From contig NZ_JAIQDG010000004.1 in assembly GCF_020037125.1 (NCBI RefSeq), forward strand, positions 186,001 to 250,000: a stretch of DNA of 64,000 nucleotides. The letters are read 5' to 3'. Source of the stretch: Myxococcus sp. RHSTA-1-4. GTDB taxonomy: Bacteria > Myxococcota > Myxococcia > Myxococcales > Myxococcaceae. Shown piece by piece: positions 41,720 through 51,060 of the stretch. Numbering within the stretch: position 1 is the first letter of the stretch; every line of letters starts with the position of its first letter. The notes under the pieces are model-generated. The model made no database searches, was not told where the DNA came from, and was given only the letters and a program-made list of their open reading frames with translations. Made by a program: the position numbers and the translations under genes.

Positions 41720-42957
41720 AGGTGCCCGAGCTGCTGGAGCATCTGCCGGGGGTGGGCCCCCTGCTCACCCGCATGCCGGCCGGGCATGAGGAGCCCCCCA
41801 TCCGTCGCGAGCCCACCGTCACGTTCCCTGACTTCGACGCCGTTCCCCAGCCGAACTCGGAACGGGAGCTGGGGGATGGCCGTACCTTCATCGTCCGGAG
41901 CCCGTCTCCCCGGCCGCCACGGGGGCCCGGGCTGACGGTGATGTCCTACAACATCCTGCTCGGCGGGCAGCGCCGCGAAGCGCTGCTGGCGTACTTCGAC
42001 CACCTGGAGGAACAGGGCCGGATGCCGGACGTCATCGGCCTGCAGGAAGCCAACGTGCCCATCACCGTGCTGCTGGCGCGGCGCTATGGGTTCCACATGG
42101 CCTACCAGGGCCATGACGGCGGCGCCAGCGGGCGGCTCGTCAACGGCAAGGCCTTCCTCAGCCGCCACCCGCTGGTGGACGCGGCCCACTTCACCTACTC
42201 CATTCCGGACGGGGAGCGGGAGGCCGCCATCGCCCGCCGGAACGGAGACCCGTGCGAGATTCCGGAGGACCGCGGCGCGCTCTACGTCCGCCTGGAGGCG
42301 GAGGGCCACCCGGTGGTCCTCTACAACGTGCACCACACGCTGGGGGACTCTGGAATCAACGCGCGAAACCTCCGCCAGCTCAACGCGCTGCTGCGCCACC
42401 GTGAGGTCGCGCACGCCGTGGTGCTGGGGGACTTCAACGCGAACACCGCCATCAAGCGCGGCGGCTCATGGCTGATGGCGCATTTGAAGACGTACGACGA
42501 CACCGACACGGTGGAGGAGTACGCGCTGCGCTACGGCGACCCGCACGCCAGCGTCGGTGACAGGGGCGTAGGCAACATCGCCGACCCGCGCCTGCGGCAC
42601 GAGCTGCACCTGCTGGAGCTGGAGCTTCCGGAGACCATCACCCACGCCACCGTCGCGCAGGTGCGGCTGGCGGACGGCACGGTGATGACACCAGCGCAGG
42701 CCTGCACCGAGCTGCGCTCCGGGAAGGTGCCGCGCGGCAGCATCCACTGGCTGCGGCTGCAGGACATCGCCGACAGCGCCACCCTCACGTCCCTACCGGA
42801 CGAGCAGGGCGTGGTGCCCGCCACGGGCAAGCGCTTCGACAACCTCTACGCCAGCCCCAGCCTGGTGCCCGTCCTCTTCGAGGTGGACCGCAGCACCGAG
42901 TCCTCCGACCACCAGCCCGTGCTGGCGCACTACACGTTGCGCGGCCCCGTCAGATGA
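41716..42957 (+). CDS. Endonuclease/exonuclease/phosphatase (EEP) superfamily protein
   Basis: A 413-residue protein with a Mg-dependent EEP fold. Motifs in order: TVMSYNILLGG (about 73-83, Asn), VIGLQEAN (about 104-111, Glu), VVLGDFNANT (about 234-243, Asp/Asn) and SSDHQPVLAHY near the end (Asp-His pair). The first ~65 residues are Pro-rich and variable. I see no signal peptide. Substrate may be DNA, a phosphodiester or a phospholipid head group; motifs alone cannot tell. The GGAGGGGGAG before the ATG gives it its own ribosome site besides coupling to the 25-residue ORF. Its 3' end overlaps the convergent gene by 8 bp. Confidence 0.82.
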   Translation: MKVPELLEHLPGVGPLLTRMPAGHEEPPIRREPTVTFPDFDAVPQPNSERELGDGRTFIVRSPSPRPPRGPGLTVMSYNILLGGQRREALLAYFDHLEEQGRMPDVIGLQEANVPITVLLARRYGFHMAYQGHDGGASGRLVNGKAFLSRHPLVDAAHFTYSIPDGEREAAIARRNGDPCEIPEDRGALYVRLEAEGHPVVLYNVHHTLGDSGINARNLRQLNALLRHREVAHAVVLGDFNANTAIKRGGSWLMAHLKTYDDTDTVEEYALRYGDPHASVGDRGVGNIADPRLRHELHLLELELPETITHATVAQVRLADGTVMTPAQACTELRSGKVPRGSIHWLRLQDIADSATLTSLPDEQGVVPATGKRFDNLYASPSLVPVLFEVDRSTESSDHQPVLAHYTLRGPVR

Positions 42958-43690
42958 GCACGAAGTCCATGTTCCTGAAGCCCCGCGTGCGCGCGCAGAC
43001 CTCGTAACCCTCGCGGCCGCCCGCGTCGTGGGTGTTGCCCTCGATGGTCTGGAAGGTCTCCTCGTCGACCTCGGTGACGATGCCGGTGTGCGCCCAGTCG
43101 TTGGCGGTGCGGCGGCGCAGGAAGAGGCTGCCGGGGCGGATCTGCGTCCGGTCTGGCGGCGCGGTGAGGGTGGAGAGGAAGCGGCCCTTCTCGCGGCCAA
43201 AGGCGGCCAGCAGGTCGCAGGAGAACGTGCGCTCCACCGGCATGGGAACGCCGAGCGTCTTCGCCGCCTGCAGGAGACAGAAGGTGGCGAAGCCCGCGGA
43301 CCAGGGCCACGCCGCGCCCTCGTTGCCGTCCATGTAGAGGCGCACCCACGGGCCCCGGTTCTCACCGCCGATTTCGCGAGGCCGCTGCTTCAGGTGCTGC
43401 GAGGCATAGGCCACCACCAGCGCGCCTGGAGAGCGCCCCTGGGCGGGAATCGACGCGATGGCGGCCTTCATGGGGGCAATCAGCCGGTCGAAGGTGACCG
43501 CGTCGGCGACACCCGACACGGGCAGGCCCGCCTTCGCCTGGAAGCGCTTCAGCGCCGCTTCCGTCGCGGGGCCGAAGTCCCCGTCGATGGCGACCGCGAA
43601 GCCCTGGAGCGTCAGCCATTCCTGGATGCGCCTCACGCCGTGGCCCTGCTCGCCGCGGCGGTACACCTTGTCCAGCTCGAGTTCACTCAT
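42950..43690 (-). CDS. Peptidoglycan-binding protein with amidase-like domain
   Basis: A 246-residue protein. About 10-70 is a peptidoglycan-binding-1 domain (VRRIQEWLTLQG, GDFGPATEAALKRFQ). About 110-240 resembles a Cys/His amidase (CHAP or NlpC-like): candidate nucleophile Cys in GFATFCLLQA, His in WAHTGIVTEV, and Glu/Asn in TIEGNTHDA. There is no signal peptide, which is odd for a wall enzyme; delivery by a secretion system (type VI or contact-dependent) or lysis would be one explanation. The start at 43690 trims a 4-residue extension. No immunity-like gene is adjacent. Confidence 0.7.
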   Translation of the reverse strand: MSELELDKVYRRGEQGHGVRRIQEWLTLQGFAVAIDGDFGPATEAALKRFQAKAGLPVSGVADAVTFDRLIAPMKAAIASIPAQGRSPGALVVAYASQHLKQRPREIGGENRGPWVRLYMDGNEGAAWPWSAGFATFCLLQAAKTLGVPMPVERTFSCDLLAAFGREKGRFLSTLTAPPDRTQIRPGSLFLRRRTANDWAHTGIVTEVDEETFQTIEGNTHDAGGREGYEVCARTRGFRNMDFVLI

Positions 43691-43778
43691 GGAACCCCCC
43701 ACCCGGCCTCCGGGAAGCCGGCCTCAATCATCCTGGCACCAGCGCGAAGGAGGCGCCAAGAGGGCCCGGCGGCGGCGC

Positions 43779-46088
43779 TCAGAGGCCCTCCGGGCAGCGG
43801 GCCAGGGAGGTAATCCACGCGTCCACCAGCGCGGTGCCCTCGGTGTCCACCACCCGCGTGGCGAGCGGCGGCATCCGCACGGCCTCCAGCGCGTGCATGC
43901 GCAAGGACAGGAGCGACTTCCCGGGATGGCCCGGCGTCACCAGCCGCGCGCCGGGGACACCCAGCTCGCCCAGCTCGGGTAGCACGTCGCACACCCCGGC
44001 CCTCGCCAGCGGCGTGGAGAAGCGCAGGTCCGCGGTTCCTCGGCCCAGTCCACCCGGCCGGTGGCATACGGCGCAGTTGGCGTGCAGGTACGCGCGCGCC
44101 CGCGCTTCCAGGGGCTCCGGGCCGTCATAGGCGGGCAGCCGCGGAAGCAACGCGGGCTCGGACGGCAGCGCCAGCAGGCCGATGTGCTCCAGCGTGACGA
44201 GCTGGTGGGCACGCCGGCCTCCCGGGTAGATGAAGTCTCCGTTGAGCTGCGCCACCTCCAGGCCCAGCACATACCCCGAGGCGGCGTTGTGGCACTGCAT
44301 GCACTCGCCGCGGCTGGGGAACGTCCACGTCCGGCCGGCCACGTCCTTCACCTTGCCCGCGTCCAGCAGCACCGCGTCCGTGCCCTCGTCGTTCCACTCA
44401 TAGGTGTAGCCGGCCCAGCTCCCGTCCGGGTGGCGCATGAAGAGGCGCGTCTCCACGCGCCGGCCCCCGAGGAGGAAGCTCTTCACCGTCACGCTGCCCG
44501 GGGGAAAGTCCAGCGTCCCTTCCGCGCCCACCGACACCTTCTTCCCGTCCGGCACCGCGAGGAAGCGCTCCTTGTCCGCGCCGTCCGACCAGAGCGAGGC
44601 ATTCACGTCGTACGGGATGAGCCCGGCCGCCGGCCGCGTGGGGTCCGCCGGATTCACGCACCCCGTCGCCGACAGCCGCGTGGGGAACGTGTCTTTCGGA
44701 GCTGGCTGAGCCGGGACGATGCGATGCAGCCCGCCTCCCCCAAAGTCCACCACCAGCAGCTCGCCGTCATTCAGCTCCGCGAAGGAGGAGATGTTGAGCG
44801 ACGTGGAGAGGATGAGCTTCGGCTTCGCCCCACCGCCGGGCATGGCGTCCCCGGGAAGCGTCCAGATGCGGCCTGAACCGAAATCCCCATACACATACTG
44901 GCCCGCGAGCGACGGCACCGCGCCTCCGCGATACACATAGCCGCCGGTGATGGACACACCCTCGCCGCGCCCGTAGGACACCACCGGCGGCGTCAGCCCC
45001 CCCGTGTCACACGTGTTACCCCGCAGGCACGCCGTGCCCTCCAGGACGCTCCAGCCGTGGTTGCTCCCGAGCACCACGCGATTGACCTCCTCGTAGCGCT
45101 TCTCCCCCACGTCTCCCATCCACAGCGCGCCGGTGCGCCGGTCGAAGCTCCAGCGCCAGGGATTCCGGAAGCCGAGCGCGTAGATTTCCTTCCGCCCGCC
45201 TCCACTCGCATACGGATTCCCTGGAGGAATGGCGTAGGGCCGCGCGCCGTCCACGTCGATGCGCAGCAGCTTGCCCAGCCACACCTCCTTGTTCTGCGCG
45301 GTGCGGTTCGGGTCCTCGCGGCCGCCGCCGTCTCCGAAGCCGATGTACAGGTAGCCGTCCGGGCCGAACGCGAGGTGGCCGCCGTTGTGGTACGACCACG
45401 GCTGGTAGAGCTGGAGGACGGGCTCCGCGCTCTTCGGGTCCAGCGTGGCGCCGCCGTCCAGGCTGCGGTAGCGGACGATGTACGAGTTCAGCTTCCCCTC
45501 GCTGTCGTCGCCGATGTAGCTGAGGAACACCTCTCCATTGGTGGCGAAGCGCGGGTGGAAGGCCATGCCGAGCAGCCCGGTCTCATCATGCGAGGCATTC
45601 ACCCGGCCGGAGAGGTCGATGAACAGCGAGCTGCTGGCGGGGTCCGCCTCGTTGGCGAAGACGCGGACCCGCCCGCCCTTCTCCACCACGTAGATGCGGC
45701 GGCTGTCGCCCGGGGACTGGAGCGCGAACAGGGGCTGGGTGAACGTCAGCCTCGGGAAGGCCCGCTGGAGGGCCACGCCGGTGGCCTCCGCGGGCCGCGC
45801 GGGTGCCACGCAGGTGGGATTGGCCGGCCGCGACTCCAGCCCATGGGAGACGCTCGAGATGGGACCGGAGTCGGGCCCCCCGTCCGCCGGGCCGGCGTCG
45901 GGCGCTTCTCCCGGGCCGCCATCCGCCGCGGCGTCCCTCGGCTGCACCGAGTCGAGAGGGGGCGCCTCGTCGGAGGGCTTCACTCCCCCGTCGGGCGAGC
46001 TCGGGCAGGCCGCGGGCGACAGGAGCAGACCGGTCGCGAAGGCCGTGAGGCCGAGCAGGACGAGCAGGGGTGAACGTCGTCGGTGCAT
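43779..46088 (-). CDS. Sugar dehydrogenase (PQQ type) fused to a dihaem cytochrome module
   Basis: A 769-residue exported protein. A hydrophobic start ends at LSPAAC, a likely lipobox, then an Asp/Pro/Gly-rich linker. About 100-440 is a glucose/sorbosone dehydrogenase-type six-bladed propeller (HDETGLLGMAFHPRF, SYHNGGHLAFGPDGYLYIGF, GFRNPWRWSFD, GSNHGWSVLEG). About 470-769 matches the SO_2930-type cytochrome (WSDGADKERFLAVPDG) with CMQCH and CAVCH haem sites. The fusion suggests direct electron transfer from sugar oxidation to haem. PQQ need is inferred; pqq genes are not in the window. The start at 46088 is chosen from two Met; a second ATG 15 bp upstream has no ribosome site. Confidence 0.8.
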   Translation of the reverse strand: MHRRRSPLLVLLGLTAFATGLLLSPAACPSSPDGGVKPSDEAPPLDSVQPRDAAADGGPGEAPDAGPADGGPDSGPISSVSHGLESRPANPTCVAPARPAEATGVALQRAFPRLTFTQPLFALQSPGDSRRIYVVEKGGRVRVFANEADPASSSLFIDLSGRVNASHDETGLLGMAFHPRFATNGEVFLSYIGDDSEGKLNSYIVRYRSLDGGATLDPKSAEPVLQLYQPWSYHNGGHLAFGPDGYLYIGFGDGGGREDPNRTAQNKEVWLGKLLRIDVDGARPYAIPPGNPYASGGGRKEIYALGFRNPWRWSFDRRTGALWMGDVGEKRYEEVNRVVLGSNHGWSVLEGTACLRGNTCDTGGLTPPVVSYGRGEGVSITGGYVYRGGAVPSLAGQYVYGDFGSGRIWTLPGDAMPGGGAKPKLILSTSLNISSFAELNDGELLVVDFGGGGLHRIVPAQPAPKDTFPTRLSATGCVNPADPTRPAAGLIPYDVNASLWSDGADKERFLAVPDGKKVSVGAEGTLDFPPGSVTVKSFLLGGRRVETRLFMRHPDGSWAGYTYEWNDEGTDAVLLDAGKVKDVAGRTWTFPSRGECMQCHNAASGYVLGLEVAQLNGDFIYPGGRRAHQLVTLEHIGLLALPSEPALLPRLPAYDGPEPLEARARAYLHANCAVCHRPGGLGRGTADLRFSTPLARAGVCDVLPELGELGVPGARLVTPGHPGKSLLSLRMHALEAVRMPPLATRVVDTEGTALVDAWITSLARCPEGL

Positions 46089-46331
46089 GGGGCCATCTGC
46101 CATCGGAGTGCTCACGAGAGGGAGTGCCCCCTGGACAGTCTGCCCGATGGTGGACGTACCCGCGTTGGCCACCGCACGGAGGGGCCCGCGTGGCACCCGT
46201 GAAGTCGCACGCTGGACAGGGCTGGCCCGCGGGTGAGGCCCTACAACGAGGTCAAAGAAGTGGTGCGCCGAGCGGAACGCACCCGCTCCCCGAGTGGAAG
46301 CAGAGCCCCCTACGGACGTAGGCTTTCCAAC

Positions 46332-48074
46332 ATGGACCTCATCGTCGAGAACGGGCTGGTGTTCGATGGACTGGGCAGTCCGCCGCGCCGCTGCCATGTG
46401 GGCATCCGCGAAGGCACCGTCGCCGCGCTGTCCGAGGCTCCCCTCCCCCGCGCGCCACACACACGCGTCATCGACGCCACCGGGCACTGGGTGACGCCCG
46501 GCTTCATCGACTTCCATACACACTACGACGCGGAGGTGGAGCTGGCTCCGTCCCTCTCCGAGTCCGTCCGCCACGGTGTCACCACCGTGGTGGTGGGGAG
46601 CTGCTCGCTGAGCCTCGCGCTGGGCACGCCGGAGGACCTGGCGGACATGTTCTGCCGCGTGGAGGCCATCCCCTACGCCACCGTCCGCACGCTGCTGGAG
46701 GAGCGCAAGCAGTGGGACTCGCTGGGCGGCTACCTGGAGCACCTGGACGGACTGCCGCTCGGGCCCCATGTCGCGTCCTTCCTGGGGCACTCGGCGCTGC
46801 GCGCACACGTCATGGGCCTGCACCGCAGCCTGGACAAGGGCGTCCGGCCCGGCGAGGACGAGCTACGCCGCATGGAGGCCCTGGTCCGCGAGGGGTTGGA
46901 CCTGGGCTACCTGGGCCTGTCGGTGCAGACGCTCAAGTGGGACAAGATGGGCGGCACGCGCGACATCCGCAGCCGGCCCCTGCCCTCCACCTACGCCCGC
47001 TGGAGCGAGTACCGCCGCCTCACGCGGCTGCTGCGCGAGCGCGGCCGCGTCTTCCAGGGCGTCCCCAACATCAGCACCAAGGTGAACGTGCTGCTCTTCC
47101 TCCTGGAGAGCATGGGCCTGGGGCGGCGGGCGCTGAAGACGACCGTCATCTCGATGATGGACCCGCGCGCCAGCCGCGGCATCCACCGCCTCATCGGAGC
47201 CCTGTCGCGGCTGGCCAACCGGGTGCTGGGCGCGGACTTCCGCTGGCAGGCCCTGCCCGAGGTGTTCGACCTGTGGGCGGACGGCATCGACCTGGTCGTC
47301 TTCGAGGAGTTCGGCGCGGGCGCGGCGGCCCTGCACCTCCAGGACGCGGCGTCGCGCACGGAGCTGCTGAAGGACCCGGCGTACCGCGCCCGCTTCCGGA
47401 GCCAGTGGACCAACCGCTTCCTCCCGCGCGCCTTCCACCGCGACTTCAACGAGTCCCTCATCCTCCAGTGCCCGGACGCCAGCGTGGTGGGCAAGTCCTT
47501 CGCCCAGGTGGCGCGCGAGCAGGACCGGCACGCGGTGGACGTCTTCCTGGACCTGGCCGCCACGCACGGGGACGCGCTGCGCTGGTACACGGTGATGGCC
47601 AATGACCGGCGCGAGGAGCTGGAGCGCATCTGCCAGCACCCGGACATCCTCGTGGGCTTCTCCGACGCGGGCGCGCACCTGCGCAACATGGCCCACTACA
47701 ACTTCCCGCTGCGGCTCTTGCGGCTGGTGCGTGAAGCGGAGAAGCGCGGCGAGCCCTTCATGTCCGTGGAGCGCGCCGTGCACCGGCTCACCGGGGAGAT
47801 TGGCGAGTGGATGGGGCTGGACGCCGGAGTGCTCGCGGAGGGCCGCCGGGCGGACCTGGCCCTCATCAACCCCGAGGGCCTGGACGGGAAGCTGGATGAA
47901 ATCGCCGAGGCGCCCATGGAGAACTTCGGGGGCTTCGTCCGGCTGGTGCGCCGCAATGATGCCGCGGTGAAGAGCGTGCTCATCTCCGGCCGCGAGGCGG
48001 TGCGGGAGGGCGCCGTGTCACCCTCGCTGGGGCGCGAGCGCGGCTTCGGAAAGGTGCTCCGGGCGCGGGCGTGA
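46332..48074 (+). CDS. N-acyl-D-amino-acid deacylase
   Basis: A 580-residue amidohydrolase-fold enzyme that frees D-amino acids from N-acyl forms. Zinc-site marks: DFHTHYDAEVE (about 60-70, HxH), VVGSCSLSLA (about 91-100, the Cys that bridges metal in D-aminoacylases), and GFSDAGAHLRNMAHYN (about 443-458, Asp). The C-terminal LAEGRRADLALINPEGLD is the usual amidohydrolase end. No signal peptide. It diverges from the dehydrogenase gene with a 243-bp gap that should hold both promoters. The start at 46332 trims a 33-residue unconserved leader. Turnover of peptidoglycan-derived D-amino acids is one possible role. Confidence 0.88.
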   Translation: MDLIVENGLVFDGLGSPPRRCHVGIREGTVAALSEAPLPRAPHTRVIDATGHWVTPGFIDFHTHYDAEVELAPSLSESVRHGVTTVVVGSCSLSLALGTPEDLADMFCRVEAIPYATVRTLLEERKQWDSLGGYLEHLDGLPLGPHVASFLGHSALRAHVMGLHRSLDKGVRPGEDELRRMEALVREGLDLGYLGLSVQTLKWDKMGGTRDIRSRPLPSTYARWSEYRRLTRLLRERGRVFQGVPNISTKVNVLLFLLESMGLGRRALKTTVISMMDPRASRGIHRLIGALSRLANRVLGADFRWQALPEVFDLWADGIDLVVFEEFGAGAAALHLQDAASRTELLKDPAYRARFRSQWTNRFLPRAFHRDFNESLILQCPDASVVGKSFAQVAREQDRHAVDVFLDLAATHGDALRWYTVMANDRREELERICQHPDILVGFSDAGAHLRNMAHYNFPLRLLRLVREAEKRGEPFMSVERAVHRLTGEIGEWMGLDAGVLAEGRRADLALINPEGLDGKLDEIAEAPMENFGGFVRLVRRNDAAVKSVLISGREAVREGAVSPSLGRERGFGKVLRARA

Positions 48075-48107
48075 GCGCGCGCGCTCCATTCAGCCCGCCG
48101 TCCGGCG

Positions 48108-49019
48108 TCAGGTCTCCTTCGAACCCTCCGGGCGAGGCGGCACCACCAGGACGTCGCACGGCACCTCGCGCAGCACGTCTCCGGCCACGGTTCCCAGGAA
48201 GGCATGAGCCAGGCCGGAGTAACCATGCGTCCCGAGCACCAGGAGATCCGTGCTGAGCTTCTTGACGGTCTGGGCGATGAGCGACCTCGGAGAGCCGTTT
48301 CGAACGTAGAGCTTCCAGGCCGGCGCGTCCCCGGGCGGAACTCCCGCCCGGGTGAGGGAAGCAGCCAGGAGCCGCGAGAGCCCGCGGAGTGCCTTCCGCT
48401 CATAGTGCGCCTGATGGTCCCTTGCCTCGTCCGTCGGAAAACTCGGATAGAGGTACCCGTGGAGCGGAGCATCGTAGGCGTGGATGATCGCCACCCGCGG
48501 GAGCGGCGGAGGAATCACCCTCAGCAGCGAGGCGAGGACGTCATGAGCGGCCTGGTCGAGCGCCATGGCGACCGCCGGCTTCCGATAGGGAGCGTGCGGC
48601 GGCAGCCGGACCACCAGCACCGGGAACTGTCCCTGCCGGATGACGCGCTCGGCGGTTGACCCGAGGAAGATGTCCTTGAACGCACGGCCTCCGCCGCGCC
48701 CCATGACGGTCAGCTCGGCCCGGGCCGCTCGCGCCTGCCCGGCAATCACGTCAGCGGGCACTCCCACCTTGACGACCTGCTTGACGGCGCAACTCGCGGG
48801 GAGCGCCCTCGACAGGCGCTTCGCCATGGCCTCGAGCGCATTGCGCGCATCGCCCTCCGCTCGCTTCGTGGCCTCCCTCGAGAAGCCCCTCGGAACGACG
48901 TGCAACAAGGTGAGCCGCGCGCCCTCGGCCAGCGGCAGCAGCGCGGCCCGGTCGATGACGCGCGTAGAGCCTGTCGAGAGGTCGATGGGAATGAGGAGGG
49001 AGCGAAGCTTTTCAGGCAT
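48108..49019 (-). CDS. Tandem universal stress protein
   Basis: A 303-residue cytoplasmic protein with two UspA domains. Domain one (about 5-150) ends with GRGGGRAFKDIFLGSTAERV (about 117-136), and domain two (about 155-300) with GTHGYSGLAHAFLGTVAGDV (about 262-281). The G-2X-G-9X-G(S/T) nucleotide-binding pattern is visible in both. The start at 49019 is chosen because the longer frame to 49670 runs antisense into the transporter gene. It is divergent from the SLC13 gene with an 18-bp gap, so they likely share a regulatory site. Stress or starvation control is expected. Confidence 0.88.
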   Translation of the reverse strand: MPEKLRSLLIPIDLSTGSTRVIDRAALLPLAEGARLTLLHVVPRGFSREATKRAEGDARNALEAMAKRLSRALPASCAVKQVVKVGVPADVIAGQARAARAELTVMGRGGGRAFKDIFLGSTAERVIRQGQFPVLVVRLPPHAPYRKPAVAMALDQAAHDVLASLLRVIPPPLPRVAIIHAYDAPLHGYLYPSFPTDEARDHQAHYERKALRGLSRLLAASLTRAGVPPGDAPAWKLYVRNGSPRSLIAQTVKKLSTDLLVLGTHGYSGLAHAFLGTVAGDVLREVPCDVLVVPPRPEGSKET

Positions 49020-49037
49020 GATCTCACCGGCAAAAGT

Positions 49038-50867
49038 ATGAGCTCCAACCTTATCACCACCCTGACACTGCTCGCCGCCGCCATCTTCATGTTCGCCGTC
49101 AACAGGCCGCGGATGGACGCCGTGGCCCTGCTCATGGTGACCGCGATGCCCTTCACCGGCGTCATCTCCATGAACGAGGCGCTGGCGGGCTTCAGCGACC
49201 CCAACATCGTGTTGATCGCCGCGCTGTTCGTCATCGGTGAAGGGCTGGTGCGCACCGGTGTCGCGAAACGGATTGGCGACTGGCTGATCTCGCGCGCCGG
49301 CCGCAGCGAGACGCGCCTGATGGCCCTGTTGATGCTGAGCGTCGCCGGCATCGGCTCGGTGATGAGCTCGACCGGGGTCGTCGCCATCTTCATCCCGGTG
49401 GTCCTGCGCATCACCCAGAACGCCGGCCTCGCGCCGGGACGGATGATGATGTCCCTGAGCGTGGCGGCGCTCCTGAGCGGCATGATGACGCTCGTCGGCA
49501 CGGCGCCCAATCTGGTGGTCAACAGCGAGCTCGTGCGCCACGGCTTCGAGGGCTTCCGCTTCTTCAGCATCACGCCCTTCGGCCTGCCGCTGCTCGTACT
49601 GAGCATCATCTACATGAGCTTCGCGCGCCGGTGGCTGACGGCGGAGAAGAGAGACCCCATCGCGAGCCACAAGCGGCCGCGGCTCGCCGACTGGATCGAG
49701 GAGTACGGCCTGTCCGAGCGCGAGTATCGGCTGCGCGTCGTCCCAGGCTCACCGCTCGACGGAAAGACGCTGGAGGAGCTCGACCTGCGCGGCACCTCGG
49801 GCGTGAGCATCATCGCGGTCGAGAGCCCCGGCCGCTTCGGCAGCCGTCTTGTCCGCCCGACGGCACGGACCCGGCTGCACGTCGGCGACATCCTGCTCAT
49901 CGACCTGTTCGCCCCCGCCATCGACATCGAGGAGGTCTCCCAGCGCCTCCACCTCCAGAGGCTGCCGCTCACGGGCACCTATTTCTCGGACCAATCGCAG
50001 GAGCTGGGCATGGTCGAGGTCATGCTTCCGGCGACCTCGAAGCTCATCGGGAAGACGGTGGTCCGCTCCCGGTTCCGCTCGGAGTACGAGCTGCACGTCA
50101 TCGGCCTGCGGCGCGGCACCACCCCCCTCAAGAAGAGCCTGCTGGATGAGGCCCTGAAGCTGGGCGACACCCTGCTGCTGATCGGCCCCTGGAAGGCCAT
50201 CCACCGGCTGCGGGCACACCCGAAGGAGCTGATCATCCTCAACCTCCCGGTGGAGATGGACGAGGTCGTTCCGGCGGCGGGCCGCGCGCCGCATGCGCTG
50301 TTTGCCCTGGCGCTCATCGTTGCCCTGATGATCACCGGCGTGGTCCCCAACGTGCACGCGGCGCTGATCGGCTGCCTGCTGCTGGGGCTGCTCGGCTGCA
50401 TCGACCTCGACAGCTCCTACCGCGCCATCCACTGGCAGAGCCTGGTGCTGATCGTCGGCATGCTCCCCTCCTCGCTCGCGCTGCAGAGGACGGGCGGCGT
50501 CGAGCTCGCGGCTCGCGCCCTGCTGGACGTAGCGGGGGGGGCGAGCCCCCATTTCATCCTCGCCGGCCTGTTCGCCATCACCGCCGTGTTCGGCCTGTTC
50601 ATCTCCAACACGGCGACCGCGGTGCTGATGGCCCCGGTCGCCCTGGCCGTCGCGGACAAGTTGCAGGCCTCGCCCTACCCCTTCGCGATGATTGTCGCCC
50701 TTGCCGCGTCCTCGGCCTTCATGACGCCGGTGTCGTCACCGGTGAACACCCTGGTGGTGGGGCCGGGCGACTACACCTTCGCTGATTTCGTCCGGGTCGG
50801 CGTGCCCCTCACCTTCGTCGTGATGGTCGTCAGCGTGGTGCTGGTGCCCTGGCTGCTGCCCTTCTGA
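49038..50867 (+). CDS. SLC13/DASS-family transporter with two TrkA-C domains
   Basis: A 609-residue inner-membrane transporter with about 11-13 helices. Two TrkA-C (RCK-C) type domains (about 220-300 and 310-395; PGSPLDGKTLEELDLRG and MLPATSKLIGKTVVRS) split the membrane parts, as in SLC13 sulfate or dicarboxylate carriers. The family signature is near the end (TPVSSPVNTLVVGPGDYTF). Codon choice looks a little less GC-biased at third positions than neighbours (more ATC/GTC mix), which might reflect transfer; I did not compute it. It lies 18 bp from the divergent Usp gene, so there is little room for a promoter; some control must overlap. Confidence 0.85.
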   Translation: MSSNLITTLTLLAAAIFMFAVNRPRMDAVALLMVTAMPFTGVISMNEALAGFSDPNIVLIAALFVIGEGLVRTGVAKRIGDWLISRAGRSETRLMALLMLSVAGIGSVMSSTGVVAIFIPVVLRITQNAGLAPGRMMMSLSVAALLSGMMTLVGTAPNLVVNSELVRHGFEGFRFFSITPFGLPLLVLSIIYMSFARRWLTAEKRDPIASHKRPRLADWIEEYGLSEREYRLRVVPGSPLDGKTLEELDLRGTSGVSIIAVESPGRFGSRLVRPTARTRLHVGDILLIDLFAPAIDIEEVSQRLHLQRLPLTGTYFSDQSQELGMVEVMLPATSKLIGKTVVRSRFRSEYELHVIGLRRGTTPLKKSLLDEALKLGDTLLLIGPWKAIHRLRAHPKELIILNLPVEMDEVVPAAGRAPHALFALALIVALMITGVVPNVHAALIGCLLLGLLGCIDLDSSYRAIHWQSLVLIVGMLPSSLALQRTGGVELAARALLDVAGGASPHFILAGLFAITAVFGLFISNTATAVLMAPVALAVADKLQASPYPFAMIVALAASSAFMTPVSSPVNTLVVGPGDYTFADFVRVGVPLTFVVMVVSVVLVPWLLPF

Positions 50868-51060
50868 GCCCCCGGCCCCCGGGGCTCCAGGGCCAACCGG
50901 CGGGGGGGCCGTGCTCGGCCATCCCCGCTACGCCGCCTATTTCCTCTGGGGCTCGCTGCGCGGCGGCTTCGACTGCGGTAGAGCGCGAGACGCCAGAGGA
51001 ACACACTGCCCCGTCCAGGTCCGTCCGGCGCCCATCAAGCCCGGCGGGACGGCGCCACGC

